Shown here: positions 6,135 to 12,337 of the stretch, in pieces
Layout: each line of letters opens with the position of its first letter
How positions within the stretch are numbered: the first letter of the stretch is position 1
IMG/VR virus record: IMGVR_UViG_3300032093_000332
Coordinates: 1 to 39,563 of that record
Direction: 5' to 3' (one strand)
Source of the DNA: a virus
Length of the DNA stretch: 39,563 nucleotides
Notes under the pieces: model-generated
What the model was told of the DNA's origin: nothing
Seen by the model: the letters and a program-made list of their open reading frames with translations, nothing else
Databases searched by the model: none
Made by a program: the position numbers and the translations under genes

Positions 6135-6384
6135 ACTTAGTAGTGATGCAGTAGATAACATTTTTCGTAGTATCCTAATTCAGGACTACAAAAGTTTAAA
6201 AGAAGATATTAAGCGACTAAAGGACAAAAAGCCCGATCTACAAGCATACCAAAAAGAAGATTTAAAAGCGAATAAACGCTATAAAAAAGCAATGGAAGTA
6301 TTGCTTGAATACTATATAGGTTTTGATTGGAAAGAAACTATAAACGAAAATGAAGCCCCTACAGATATTTCAGACGAGTACTAA
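6124..6384 (+). CDS. hypothetical protein
   Basis: An 86-residue helical, Lys/Asp-rich protein of unknown family. Three tandem ATG codons lie at 6118, 6121 and 6124; the third is best spaced from GAGGGAG at 6111-6117. It overlaps the end of the zinc-ribbon gene, suggesting coupled translation. Confidence 0.65.
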   Translation: MKVELSSDAVDNIFRSILIQDYKSLKEDIKRLKDKKPDLQAYQKEDLKANKRYKKAMEVLLEYYIGFDWKETINENEAPTDISDEY

Positions 6385-6517
6385 GCGTAGTATTTTGTTT
6401 AAAGAAAACGACAAAAAATATTTTGTTGTAGTAACCAATGACATGGGACATAGTTTTGTTTCAAATTTTGAAAACTATGAAATGGCACTGCAATATGCGG
6501 AGACGTACATAAAATGA
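6350..6517 (+). CDS. small hypothetical protein overlapping both neighbours
   Basis: A frame of at most 55 residues that includes KKYFVVVTNDMGHSF and ends ALQYAETYIK. Its TGA overlaps the next ATG as ATGA, typical of coupled phage genes. The true start is uncertain: ATG 6350 overlaps the previous gene and lacks an SD, while TTG 6395 lies just beyond it. Confidence 0.5.
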   Translation: MKPLQIFQTSTKRSILFKENDKKYFVVVTNDMGHSFVSNFENYEMALQYAETYIK

Positions 6518-6951
6518 GATACGGACAGTTAGAAGTTTTTACAAACGAAGATGGTGAAGCCGCGGTACAACTTCCTGATCAAATGATTCAAGACCTTAAT
6601 TGGAAAGAAGGTGATGAACTCAAATGGGATATTAAAGAAGACGGAACCGTAATCCTATCAAAAGTAGAAAAAAGTGTAAATACAGAGTGGGTCTTGGTTG
6701 AAACTGTTCAAATGTTTAGACATAGATATTGTGTGCAAGTGCCAGCTGGTAAAACAGAATGGGCACTAGACACGGTTACTATGGAAGAAGCAAAAGAATT
6801 TAGTCAATTACATTTAGGCGAGACAATATCTAGTCATCGTGTAGTAACTGAGGAAGAAGCAATTGAACTCTGTTATCAAGATAATGACTATCTTAAATCA
6901 TGGACACCTGAAAAAATCAAGGACACATTTTTTACACCTATGAAAGAATAA
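6514..6951 (+). CDS. AbrB/MazE-like domain protein
   Basis: A 145-residue protein. Residues 1-52 resemble a SpoVT/AbrB swapped-hairpin DNA-binding domain (EAAVQLPDQMIQDLNWKEGDELKWDI, then TVILSKVE). Residues 60-145 form a second alpha/beta domain that I have seen in phage proteins without a known role. It may be a phage regulator. Two stand-alone small proteins with the same N-terminal pattern occur at 22473 and 28887. ATGA overlap upstream. Confidence 0.7.
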   Translation: MRYGQLEVFTNEDGEAAVQLPDQMIQDLNWKEGDELKWDIKEDGTVILSKVEKSVNTEWVLVETVQMFRHRYCVQVPAGKTEWALDTVTMEEAKEFSQLHLGETISSHRVVTEEEAIELCYQDNDYLKSWTPEKIKDTFFTPMKE

Positions 6952-7262
6952 TGGCAAAATCAATAAGAATGAGACACCCTAATACGGGTATAGTTAAAAG
7001 AGGTTTTTATGGGTTCAGTTGGACCTATTTGTTTTTTGGCTTTTGGGTTCCTGTATTTCGTGGACACTATCCACTTGCACTGATGCATTTTTTAATATGG
7101 TTATTTGGTGTTATTACTTTAACTTGGTTACCAGTTCAAATAATGATGGCTTTTTTCTTCAATAAATTTTACACCCGACGATTAATAGAAGATGGGTATA
7201 GATTTTTTGATGATATGTTAAAAGTTAATGAAGCATGTGAAATACTAGGAGTTGACCAATGA
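6951..7262 (+). CDS. two-segment membrane protein
   Basis: A 103-residue protein whose GFYGFSWTYLFFGFWVPVFRG and downstream ALMHFLIWLFGVITLTWLP form two hydrophobic segments. They are followed by FFFNKFYTRRLIEDGYRF, a juxtamembrane pattern I recognise from HrgC/DUF2628-like small bacterial inner-membrane proteins. The role is unknown. The start shares the last base of the previous stop, and the stop overlaps the next ATG. Confidence 0.75.
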   Translation: MAKSIRMRHPNTGIVKRGFYGFSWTYLFFGFWVPVFRGHYPLALMHFLIWLFGVITLTWLPVQIMMAFFFNKFYTRRLIEDGYRFFDDMLKVNEACEILGVDQ

Positions 7263-7561
7263 CTGTTTCTAAAAATCTTACAAAAGATTGGAATGAAAAT
7301 GACTGGGAACGGTTTAGACATTGGATACACATTTTACTTAAAGAGCGACCAGTAAAAATTACTTTTACAAAAAAAGATGGTACTGAACGTGTAATGAATT
7401 GCACACTTGATCCTTCTGTTTTACCTTTAGTTGAAAGTGTACAGGATAAAAGAGAAAAGGATAAAGAAAAAGATTATATCGCAGTTTATGACATAGACTT
7501 AAAAGCTTGGCGCAGTTTTGTTATCAAAAATGTAAAAGAATTTGAGTTTACTTTGGATTGA
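7259..7561 (+). CDS. SH3-like beta-barrel phage protein (WYL_2/DUF2693 type)
   Basis: A 100-residue protein with VKITFTKKDGTERVMNCTLDP and VYDIDLKAWRSFVIKNV, a pattern I associate with a small Sm/SH3-fold family widespread in tailed phages and linked to WYL-type domains. The biochemical role is unknown. It is translated by ATGA coupling from the membrane protein. Its stop codon lies within the next promoter's -35 region. Confidence 0.75.
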   Translation: MTVSKNLTKDWNENDWERFRHWIHILLKERPVKITFTKKDGTERVMNCTLDPSVLPLVESVQDKREKDKEKDYIAVYDIDLKAWRSFVIKNVKEFEFTLD

Positions 7562-7586
7562 CAATAAATCCAAACTGTATTATAAT
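7558..7586 (+). promoter_or_regulatory. sigma-70 promoter, conserved-spacer family copy 2
   Basis: TTGACA 7558-7563, a 17-base spacer starting ATAAATCC, and TATAAT 7581-7586. The -35 lies in a perfect 8-bp inverted repeat (TTTGGATT 7552-7559, AATCCAAA 7567-7574). The leader to the next start codon is about 30 bases. Confidence 0.9.
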
Positions 7587-7623
7587 GATGGAATCATAAA
7601 TAATTAGTTATTATTTTACTATC

Positions 7624-7779
7624 ATGAAAAGAGAAGTTATTAGTTTTGCAACACCTGTCAAAACTAGGGCACACCGTGTTCTTTTTGACAACGACCTCCC
7701 GTTCAAGCACAAAGTTGTCAAAAGCAAAATGTTGTACAAAAGACAACAAAAACACAAAAAATTTTCACCCGAAAGTTGA
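7624..7779 (+). CDS. small basic protein
   Basis: A 51-residue, strongly basic protein (MKREVISFATPVKTRAHRVLF at the start, Lys/Gln/His-rich end), consistent with nucleic-acid or polymerase binding. No family is recognised with confidence. It is the first gene after a consensus promoter, and its TGA stop lies inside the TTGACA of the next promoter. Confidence 0.65.
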   Translation: MKREVISFATPVKTRAHRVLFDNDLPFKHKVVKSKMLYKRQQKHKKFSPES

Positions 7780-7804
7780 CAATAAATCCGTTTGGCGATA
7801 TACT
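7776..7804 (+). promoter_or_regulatory. sigma-70 promoter, conserved-spacer family copy 3
   Basis: TTGACA 7776-7781, a 17-base spacer starting ATAAATCCGTTTGG, and TATACT 7799-7804. It drives the gene at 7835, whose SD AAGGAGA follows. Confidence 0.9.
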
Positions 7805-7834
7805 ATCATTATAGTCACTGATAAGGAGAAGTAA

Positions 7835-8107
7835 ATGTCTAAGCTTACAGAATACACTCTTGAGATTTACAAGTCTGACAAGCGTACTAAAGAAGGTCGG
7901 CGCTTGTATGCAAAACAAGATTTTGCTCCTAGCACCAAAGATTACATTCAAGCGGTTGCTGAAGGCAAGCGTAAGTTGGGTTTCATTGTTGAAGTTTTTG
8001 AAACTTATGTCACCCGCAAAAATTTGGTTGGTGGTAAAGAGTTTCAGGAGCGTTATGACACTCCTTACTACTGCAGCCCGTCCAGCGAATCATATTGGAG
8101 CATGTAA
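7835..8107 (+). CDS. hypothetical early protein
   Basis: A 90-residue protein rich in Lys and Tyr with no recognised motif. It has a strong SD (AAGGAGAAG) and its own promoter, so it is probably well expressed early. Confidence 0.72.
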   Translation: MSKLTEYTLEIYKSDKRTKEGRRLYAKQDFAPSTKDYIQAVAEGKRKLGFIVEVFETYVTRKNLVGGKEFQERYDTPYYCSPSSESYWSM

Positions 8108-8109
8108 TT

Positions 8110-8250
8110 ATGAAAATCGTATTCAATAAATTACTGAACGGATGGTACATTGTGCGTGGTCGTCATCAAACGCCGATCAGTGGCAGATTTGATAGCAAAG
8201 AGCAGGCACTTGCATACTTGCGTCGCCGTAACCCTCTACATATGGTATAA
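8110..8250 (+). CDS. small hypothetical protein
   Basis: A 46-residue protein starting MKIVFNKLLNGWYIVRG and ending with an Arg-rich helix (ALAYLRRRNP). The pattern suggests a small beta-hairpin plus helix that could bind nucleic acid. It begins three bases after the previous stop. Confidence 0.65.
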   Translation: MKIVFNKLLNGWYIVRGRHQTPISGRFDSKEQALAYLRRRNPLHMV

Positions 8251-8261
8251 AAGGAATAAAA

Positions 8262-8459
8262 ATGGACAAGCTAGAATTCCTTAAAAGGGCAGAAAGGTAC
8301 GCCGAAGCCCGAGGTGATAGTGCATGGTTCAAAGAACGGTATACTGCGTATCGTGAGTGGTATAATGTTGAAGATTCTGTTTGGTGTGCATTGTCCTGGT
8401 TGTATGATGAAACCTCTGCTGATTTGCTGAAATACCAATATTGGGGACCTGTACTATGA
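8262..8459 (+). CDS. small hypothetical protein
   Basis: A 65-residue Trp/Tyr-rich, largely helical protein preceded by AAAAGGAA. Not recognised. The stop overlaps the next ATG as ATGA. Confidence 0.65.
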   Translation: MDKLEFLKRAERYAEARGDSAWFKERYTAYREWYNVEDSVWCALSWLYDETSADLLKYQYWGPVL

Positions 8460-8587
8460 AAAGATTTTTAGAAAATATTATTGATGCTATCCCTACACCA
8501 ACTCCTGAGCAAGGTGATAAAATGGTTAACCTCATGCTTGCTTTTGTAGCCGGTTTTATAGTAGCATTACTTGTTTTTGGATCTTAA
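8456..8587 (+). CDS. small single-pass membrane protein
   Basis: A 43-residue protein with an amphipathic N-terminal half and a hydrophobic C-terminal segment (MLAFVAGFIVALLVFG). ATGA overlap upstream and TAATG overlap downstream place it in a coupled run of tiny membrane genes. Confidence 0.6.
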   Translation: MKRFLENIIDAIPTPTPEQGDKMVNLMLAFVAGFIVALLVFGS

Positions 8588-8757
8588 TGATGCTATTTTT
8601 GTCTATGTTTTTTGTTATTGTTCACTTTATCTTGGCAGGTATGTTGTCAGGTGCTATACTTACAAACAAAGCAGAAGGTCGTCCTAATGGTTGGAAACTA
8701 TACGTATCTGCTATTTTATGTTTTTTGTTTGGACTTTATTTTTTGATAGCACAATAG
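8587..8757 (+). CDS. small two-segment membrane protein
   Basis: A 56-residue protein with hydrophobic segments at about 3-23 and 37-54 separated by a short charged loop (TNKAEGRPNGWK). The start overlaps the previous stop (TAATG). Size and topology resemble inner-membrane phage miniproteins or small holins; function is not assignable. Confidence 0.6.
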   Translation: MMLFLSMFFVIVHFILAGMLSGAILTNKAEGRPNGWKLYVSAILCFLFGLYFLIAQ

Positions 8758-8773
8758 GATACGGAGCAAATAC

Positions 8774-8824
8774 ATGTTCTGGTTCATGATAACATTAGTA
8801 TTGATTGCTTGGATACTACGATGA
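8774..8824 (+). CDS. 16-residue hydrophobic micro-ORF
   Basis: Encodes MFWFMITLVLIAWILR. A GGAG at 8763-8766 is ideally spaced, and the TGA overlaps the next start codon as ATGA. It could be a membrane micropeptide or a translational leader for the gene at 8821. Confidence 0.5.
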   Translation: MFWFMITLVLIAWILR

Positions 8825-9111
8825 CAAATAAATTTGACGACCTTATGTATGAAGCCGGGCTAACAGCACAAGGCTGTTGGGATGAGATGGATGAGTACGA
8901 CCGTGCAGCTATACTTAAATTTGGCAATTTAATTGTCAAAGAATGTTGTCAAATGATGATTGACCTTGAAGTTAAATATCCTGCGAACTTGACTGTTCGG
9001 GAAATAAGAAAACAGTTTGGAATTGAATCTGTTAAAATGGAAAAATTTAATAAAGCAATGGAAAAGGCATTTGAAGGCGGCGTAGATTTATCTGGAAAAG
9101 AAACACCTTAA
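8821..9111 (+). CDS. hypothetical protein
   Basis: A 96-residue predicted helical protein with two Cys in VKECCQMM. The start at 8821 uses the ATGA overlap with the micro-ORF; an in-frame upstream ATG at 8809 lies inside the micro-ORF and lacks an SD. Similar openings (MYEAGLTAQGCWDEMD) occur in phage hypothetical proteins without known function. Confidence 0.68.
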   Translation: MTNKFDDLMYEAGLTAQGCWDEMDEYDRAAILKFGNLIVKECCQMMIDLEVKYPANLTVREIRKQFGIESVKMEKFNKAMEKAFEGGVDLSGKETP

Positions 9112-9123
9112 AAGGAACATATT

Positions 9124-9300
9124 ATGAAAACAAAAATTGTTGAGTGGTTGTGGACTAATCGTACTACAATAGGTTACACTATTGGATTTGCTAATATTAT
9201 TAGTGGACTAGCAAATATTCTAATGGGTAATGTGTCCGGTGGTTTACTTTATTTAGGTATTGGTTTGTTTCTTGTTTGGGACGTTAAGACTTACAAATAA
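9124..9300 (+). CDS. small membrane protein
   Basis: A 58-residue protein with two closely spaced hydrophobic segments (about 17-33 and 38-53) and a basic N-terminus. Preceded by AAAAGGAAC. Its stop abuts the next promoter region. Function unknown. Confidence 0.62.
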   Translation: MKTKIVEWLWTNRTTIGYTIGFANIISGLANILMGNVSGGLLYLGIGLFLVWDVKTYK

Positions 9301-9322
9301 TTTGTTGTCAATGTAACAACGG

Positions 9323-9351
9323 TTGACGATAAATCCGTTTGGGTATATAAT
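9323..9351 (+). promoter_or_regulatory. sigma-70 promoter, conserved-spacer family copy 4
   Basis: TTGACG 9323-9328, a 17-base spacer starting ATAAATCCGTTTGG, and TATAAT 9346-9351. AACGG (9318-9322) and CCGTT (9335-9339) flank the -35 as inverted arms. Confidence 0.9.
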
Positions 9352-9380
9352 GTCTTTACAGTCAAACAACAGGAGTTTTT

Positions 9381-9584
9381 ATGTCCTACCGTATAGCAAC
9401 TGAGCGTGACAATAGATTTCAACCCCGCAAAGGTCTTGAGGGTCCTTTCTTCTACGCAAACGGTCGTGTATTGTACTATGATCCGAAAGAAGGTCAGTAT
9501 TGGGATCCGCTGACTGATTTCTACGTAGACCACGAGGAAATGGCTGAGATACAAAATTACCTCGCTAAGATGTTGTCAAGATGA
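9381..9584 (+). CDS. hypothetical early protein
   Basis: A 67-residue Tyr-rich protein (FYANGRVLYYDPKEGQYWDP) with CAGGAG at a good spacing. It is a monocistronic-looking gene between two promoters of the same family. Family not recognised. Confidence 0.7.
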   Translation: MSYRIATERDNRFQPRKGLEGPFFYANGRVLYYDPKEGQYWDPLTDFYVDHEEMAEIQNYLAKMLSR

Positions 9585-9590
9585 TAACGG

Positions 9591-9619
9591 TTGACAATAA
9601 ATCCGTTTGGGCATATAAT
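9591..9619 (+). promoter_or_regulatory. sigma-70 promoter, conserved-spacer family copy 5
   Basis: TTGACA 9591-9596, a 17-base spacer starting ATAAATCCGTTTGG, and TATAAT 9614-9619. AACGG/CCGTT arms flank the -35, as in copy 4. Confidence 0.92.
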
Positions 9620-9650
9620 AACGGTATTGATTGATTGATACGGAGTAATC

Positions 9651-9851
9651 ATGTTAACAGAACGTCAACTAGCTTTGTTCAAGTCATTAGGCGAAGATCC
9701 TGCTAATGAAAAAGAAATTCGCCAGCGTCACAAGGTGTGCGTAAAAGATTTTGGTGCAGTAAAAGATTTCACACAATGGTTGGTCAAGCGTTTACACCGT
9801 AGTTGGGAAATTGAGCGCCGTCAACTAGGTGGTATCTATCTTGGAGATTAA
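9651..9851 (+). CDS. small hypothetical protein
   Basis: A 66-residue basic helical protein (LHRSWEIERRQL near the end), preceded by CGGAGT. First gene of the transcript from the promoter at 9591. Not recognised. Confidence 0.68.
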   Translation: MLTERQLALFKSLGEDPANEKEIRQRHKVCVKDFGAVKDFTQWLVKRLHRSWEIERRQLGGIYLGD

Positions 9852-9852
9852 T

Positions 9853-10101
9853 ATGGAAGTTACTAAAGAAAAAGTTATTAAGATTCTTAAAGACGAGCCG
9901 CAGTTTGATCGCAAGCGGCATGGTGCTTTGTATGACCGTGGTAGTGCTGACAGTTATTATCGGCGCGACCCTGACCCGCATTGGTATCCTGAAGGTACTG
10001 GACATGGTTCAAGAATCACCAACCTGACGGTTGAAGAAATTGAGGAGTATTACACTGGGTACGAACACAACGAACAGTATGGCGAACATAAGGAGTGGTA
10101 A
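9853..10101 (+). CDS. conserved phage protein (DRGSADSYY family)
   Basis: An 82-residue protein with ALYDRGSADSYYRRDPDPHWYP and LTVEEIEEYYTGYEHNE. I recognise this block from many phages and enterobacterial genomes as a small conserved hypothetical. No catalytic residues are evident. It starts two bases after the previous stop. Confidence 0.8.
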   Translation: MEVTKEKVIKILKDEPQFDRKRHGALYDRGSADSYYRRDPDPHWYPEGTGHGSRITNLTVEEIEEYYTGYEHNEQYGEHKEW

Positions 10102-10102
10102 T

Positions 10103-10249
10103 ATGAAAATCGTAATAGCATTTATAGCAATGTTTAGTTTGACCGCCTGTAATACAATTGGTGGATTTGGTAAGGATATCCAAGGTGCTGCTGAGTACAC
10201 AAGCAACAAAATAAACAACCCTCAACCTGAAAAGAAAACTAATGAATAA
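10103..10249 (+). CDS. entericidin-like small lipoprotein
   Basis: A 48-residue lipoprotein. The signal peptide ends in the lipobox LTAC (C16), followed by CNTIGGFGKDIQGAAEYTSNK. That matches the entericidin EcnA/EcnB family (CNT.RGFGEDI...). Entericidins are tiny membrane lipoproteins of Gram-negative bacteria, acting as a toxin/antidote pair linked to programmed lysis. The phage copy should be lipid-anchored in the envelope. Its tail is longer and more polar (PQPEKKTNE) than in host proteins. The start follows AAGGAG; the stop overlaps the next gene by eight bases. Confidence 0.82.
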   Translation: MKIVIAFIAMFSLTACNTIGGFGKDIQGAAEYTSNKINNPQPEKKTNE

Positions 10250-10427
10250 TTACAAAAACTTTAACTACACCGTCACGTTTAATAGTGCTAGCCGTAAACG
10301 ACAGATCATTAACCAAATGGTCAATGAATTGCATACTATCCAACTGGATATGATTGATCAGGCAGTAGACTCTAGTGACCTTCAGCAAGCAAACGAAGTG
10401 ATTAATTTTATTAAGGAGAAACTGTAA
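10242..10427 (+). CDS. small helical hypothetical protein
   Basis: A 61-residue protein; the second half is a long amphipathic helix (ELHTIQLDMIDQAVDSSDLQ). It overlaps the lipoprotein gene and the next gene, so all are probably coupled. Not recognised. Confidence 0.65.
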   Translation: MNNYKNFNYTVTFNSASRKRQIINQMVNELHTIQLDMIDQAVDSSDLQQANEVINFIKEKL

Positions 10428-10591
10428 TGAGTAATTTTCTTATCAGTATTGATTATGATCCTTCAACCTCAGGTTATATGGCATCATTCTTTGAAGGTCA
10501 GGTGATTCAATTGCAAGCAAATACTTACCAAGATGCTGTACTTGAGGCAGATATGCTTGAGCCAGAGGATTACGAAGTTGGATACAACTAA
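10427..10591 (+). CDS. small hypothetical protein
   Basis: A 54-residue acidic protein starting MSNFLISIDYDPSTSGYMASF and ending EPEDYEVGYN. The repeated beta-strand pattern and one helix are all that can be seen. Strong SD AAGGAGAAAC; TAATG overlap upstream. Confidence 0.62.
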   Translation: MSNFLISIDYDPSTSGYMASFFEGQVIQLQANTYQDAVLEADMLEPEDYEVGYN

Positions 10592-10769
10592 AGAAACTGC
10601 AGTCATAGAACTGCATAACATTGCTAGGTTTGTTGAATCCAATATTGGTGTAGGCAAGCTTAGCGAGGATATAAGAAACTGTGCGGATAGATTACATGCC
10701 CTTACCAAAAAAATCAGTAGCGAAGAAAGTACCAGCAAAGAAAACACCAGCGAAGAAAGCAACTCCTAA
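10578..10769 (+). CDS. small protein with Ser/Glu-rich tail
   Basis: A 63-residue protein from a TTG start with AGAGG nine bases upstream. Residues 1-46 form a plausible helical protein, and the tail (about 47-63) is Ser/Glu/Lys-rich. The last 74 bases are also read in another frame by the next gene, where they encode a Lys/Ala/Pro-rich segment. The start overlaps the previous stop. ATG 10533 is an alternative start. Confidence 0.55.
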   Translation: MDTTKETAVIELHNIARFVESNIGVGKLSEDIRNCADRLHALTKKISSEESTSKENTSEESNS

Positions 10770-10929
10770 AAAGGTTGCTAAAAAAGAAACAGAAGTGGAA
10801 ATGAAAGTGTTTACATGCAAGGCGTGTAAACAAAAATTTCCCGACATGGGCTTATATTTCTACGGAAATAAAAGTGAGAAGTGCATGTGGTGTAAAAAGT
10901 TTCCCTCAAGAAACACACCCAAAACTTGA
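10696..10929 (+). CDS. Lys/Ala-rich histone-tail-like zinc-ribbon protein
   Basis: A 77-residue protein. Residues 4-30 are a KKxPAKK-type repeat like histone H1 C-terminal tails, suggesting DNA or RNA binding. Residues 38-68 form a four-Cys ribbon: CKAC, then CMWC. It starts inside the preceding gene in a different frame. The end runs into the next promoter's TTGACA. Confidence 0.72.
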   Translation: MPLPKKSVAKKVPAKKTPAKKATPKKVAKKETEVEMKVFTCKACKQKFPDMGLYFYGNKSEKCMWCKKFPSRNTPKT

Positions 10930-10954
10930 CAATAAATCCGTTTGGCTATATAAT
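10926..10954 (+). promoter_or_regulatory. sigma-70 promoter, conserved-spacer family copy 6
   Basis: TTGACA 10926-10931, a 17-base spacer starting ATAAATCCGTTTGG, and TATAAT 10949-10954. The gene at 10987 follows with a CAGGAG SD. Confidence 0.92.
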
Positions 10955-10986
10955 ATCACTTTACACTGACAAAACAGGAGCAACAA

Positions 10987-11394
10987 ATGGCTTACATGTC
11001 CCAAGAAAAGAAAGCAAAAATCGCCCCAGTCGTTAAGGCAATCCTTAAAAAGTACAATGTTAAGGGTTCGCTGAGTGTCCGTAATCACATGACATTGTGC
11101 TTGACCATTAAATCGGGTGTAATTGATTTTATCGGTAATTACAATAGTGTAGTGTCTGCTCAGCCCGGTGGCTTTCGTAATGGTTCTGCTGCGGAACAGT
11201 CACTGGATGTAAACCCGTACTGGTATCAGGACCATTTTGATGGTGTTGCAAAGAAATTTCTTAAGGAAATTTTCACTGCAATGAATGAGGGCAATTGGGA
11301 TAAGTCGGATATCCAAACTGACTATTTCAATGTAGGTTGGTATGTTGATGTTAACATTGGTCGTTGGAATCAGCCCTACATTTTGGGCAACTAA
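10987..11394 (+). CDS. conserved phage protein, LPD29-like
   Basis: A 135-residue protein. The N-terminal block (SQEKKAKIAPVVKAILKKYNVKGSLSVRNH, then LTIKSGVIDFI) resembles a small domain found alone in phages and inside large polyvalent proteins of mobile elements (LPD29-type). Function is unknown but the domain is common. The C-terminus (YFNVGWYVDVNIGRWNQPY) is aromatic-rich. Strong promoter and SD suggest abundant early expression. Confidence 0.75.
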   Translation: MAYMSQEKKAKIAPVVKAILKKYNVKGSLSVRNHMTLCLTIKSGVIDFIGNYNSVVSAQPGGFRNGSAAEQSLDVNPYWYQDHFDGVAKKFLKEIFTAMNEGNWDKSDIQTDYFNVGWYVDVNIGRWNQPYILGN

Positions 11395-11406
11395 ATCTGA
11401 TTTTGG

Positions 11407-11447
11407 TAACACCGATTGTTGACATTAAAAAGAATCGGTGTTATCAT
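11407..11447 (+). promoter_or_regulatory. promoter within a perfect 11-bp inverted repeat
   Basis: TTGACA 11419-11424, a 17-base spacer, and TATCAT 11442-11447. TAACACCGATT (11407-11417) and AATCGGTGTTA (11433-11443) are perfect inverted arms covering the -35 flank and the start of the -10, like an operator. This promoter lacks the spacer of the other family. Confidence 0.75.
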
Positions 11448-11505
11448 TATACTTGTGTTTAGAACACATTTTAATTTTATTATTAACTAACCTTAAGAGG
11501 TAAAT

Positions 11506-11850
11506 ATGTCTGAGCAATTGTTCAAAGTAGCAGGTATCACAACTCACAACGGTAACAGTAAGGTTCGCTTTACTGACGATTTGATTCGCCGTGTAAAGCA
11601 GTTCACTAAAGGTGGTGCGACTCGCATTGATTTGATGGAATTGCCTAGCGCAATGACTAAGGTAGATGCACTCAAGTTTCTACAGGGTCACGCTGATTAT
11701 CAAAGCCCAGAAGATCAGGCTTTGATTAGCGATTCACTTGCGGATCGTGAAAAGGCTCCTAAGAGCGAAGTAAAGGTTAAGGCAAGTAAAGTAGTTAAGC
11801 CTAGTCTTGATGCAATCAAGCAGCGCGGTAAAACTACAGTTGCAGCTTAA
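11506..11850 (+). CDS. conserved phage hypothetical protein
   Basis: A 114-residue protein: an alpha/beta N-terminal half (FKVAGITTHNGNSKVRFTDDLIRRVKQF) and a basic, low-complexity tail (VKVKASKVVKPSLDAIKQRGK). Similar proteins occur in other phages without a role. It has its own operator-like promoter, an AAGAGG SD and a terminator directly after it, so it is an independent unit. Confidence 0.75.
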   Translation: MSEQLFKVAGITTHNGNSKVRFTDDLIRRVKQFTKGGATRIDLMELPSAMTKVDALKFLQGHADYQSPEDQALISDSLADREKAPKSEVKVKASKVVKPSLDAIKQRGKTTVAA

Positions 11851-11861
11851 TCAAATAAGGT

Positions 11862-11884
11862 GGACACCTTCGGGTGTCCTTTTT
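11862..11884 (+). terminator. intrinsic terminator
   Basis: GGACACC and GGTGTCC enclose a TTCG loop, followed by five T residues, just after the stop of the preceding gene. Confidence 0.93.
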
Positions 11885-11900
11885 ACATTTAAGGATAACT

Positions 11901-12089
11901 ATGAAAATTTCTGATAAACTAATTAAAGTTGATGATGATATGACCATTCGTATGTATGACAATGGTTTTCTATTTGAAATCAATGGCAGGGATGAAGCTG
12001 ATGATTGGGCTGGCGTAAAAATTCTTTGCGCTAATCTTGATGAAGTAACAACATTGGTTAAAGAAGCTACATCAATGGATCGCACCTAA
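11901..12089 (+). CDS. small acidic hypothetical protein
   Basis: A 62-residue acidic protein starting MKISDKLIKVDDDMTIRMYDN. AAGGATAAC precedes the ATG. It overlaps the next start codon (TAATG). Not recognised. Confidence 0.68.
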   Translation: MKISDKLIKVDDDMTIRMYDNGFLFEINGRDEADDWAGVKILCANLDEVTTLVKEATSMDRT

Positions 12090-12313
12090 TGAATTCGTAT
12101 GACAGTATAACAATACTTCATAGATACTCACAACGGAGGCGTTACTTTGATCCAAGTAAACGTGAGGATCTTGAAGCCTTTAAACATTTTAAAGAAACTT
12201 TTAGATGGCAAAATGGCTGTCCTTTTTATTTAGAATGGCCGCACTCTGATGTAGTTTCAATGTGTGACAGTAAGTATGCTGATTATATGTTGAAGCAGTT
12301 AAAAGGAAAATAA
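12089..12313 (+). CDS. small hypothetical protein
   Basis: A 74-residue basic/aromatic protein (HRYSQRRRYFDPSKRED near the start) with one Cys pair. Last gene of the plus-strand early block; a bidirectional terminator follows. Not recognised. Confidence 0.65.
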   Translation: MNSYDSITILHRYSQRRRYFDPSKREDLEAFKHFKETFRWQNGCPFYLEWPHSDVVSMCDSKYADYMLKQLKGK

Positions 12314-12337
12314 AAAAGCCCTTAGGGGCTTTTTTTA
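12312..12337. terminator. bidirectional terminator between convergent blocks
   Basis: A-run, AAGCCC stem, TTA loop, GGGGCTT stem and T-run. The symmetric A and T runs allow termination from both directions, where the plus-strand early block meets the minus-strand virion genes. The stop codon of the LamG-like gene lies in the T-run. Confidence 0.93.

Noticed and set aside
7646-7834. 62-residue plus-strand ORF spanning a promoter
   Set aside because: It overlaps a better-supported basic protein in another frame and runs through the promoter at 7776-7804.
8329-8535. 68-residue minus-strand ORF
   Set aside because: Antisense to two coupled plus-strand genes and lacks an SD.
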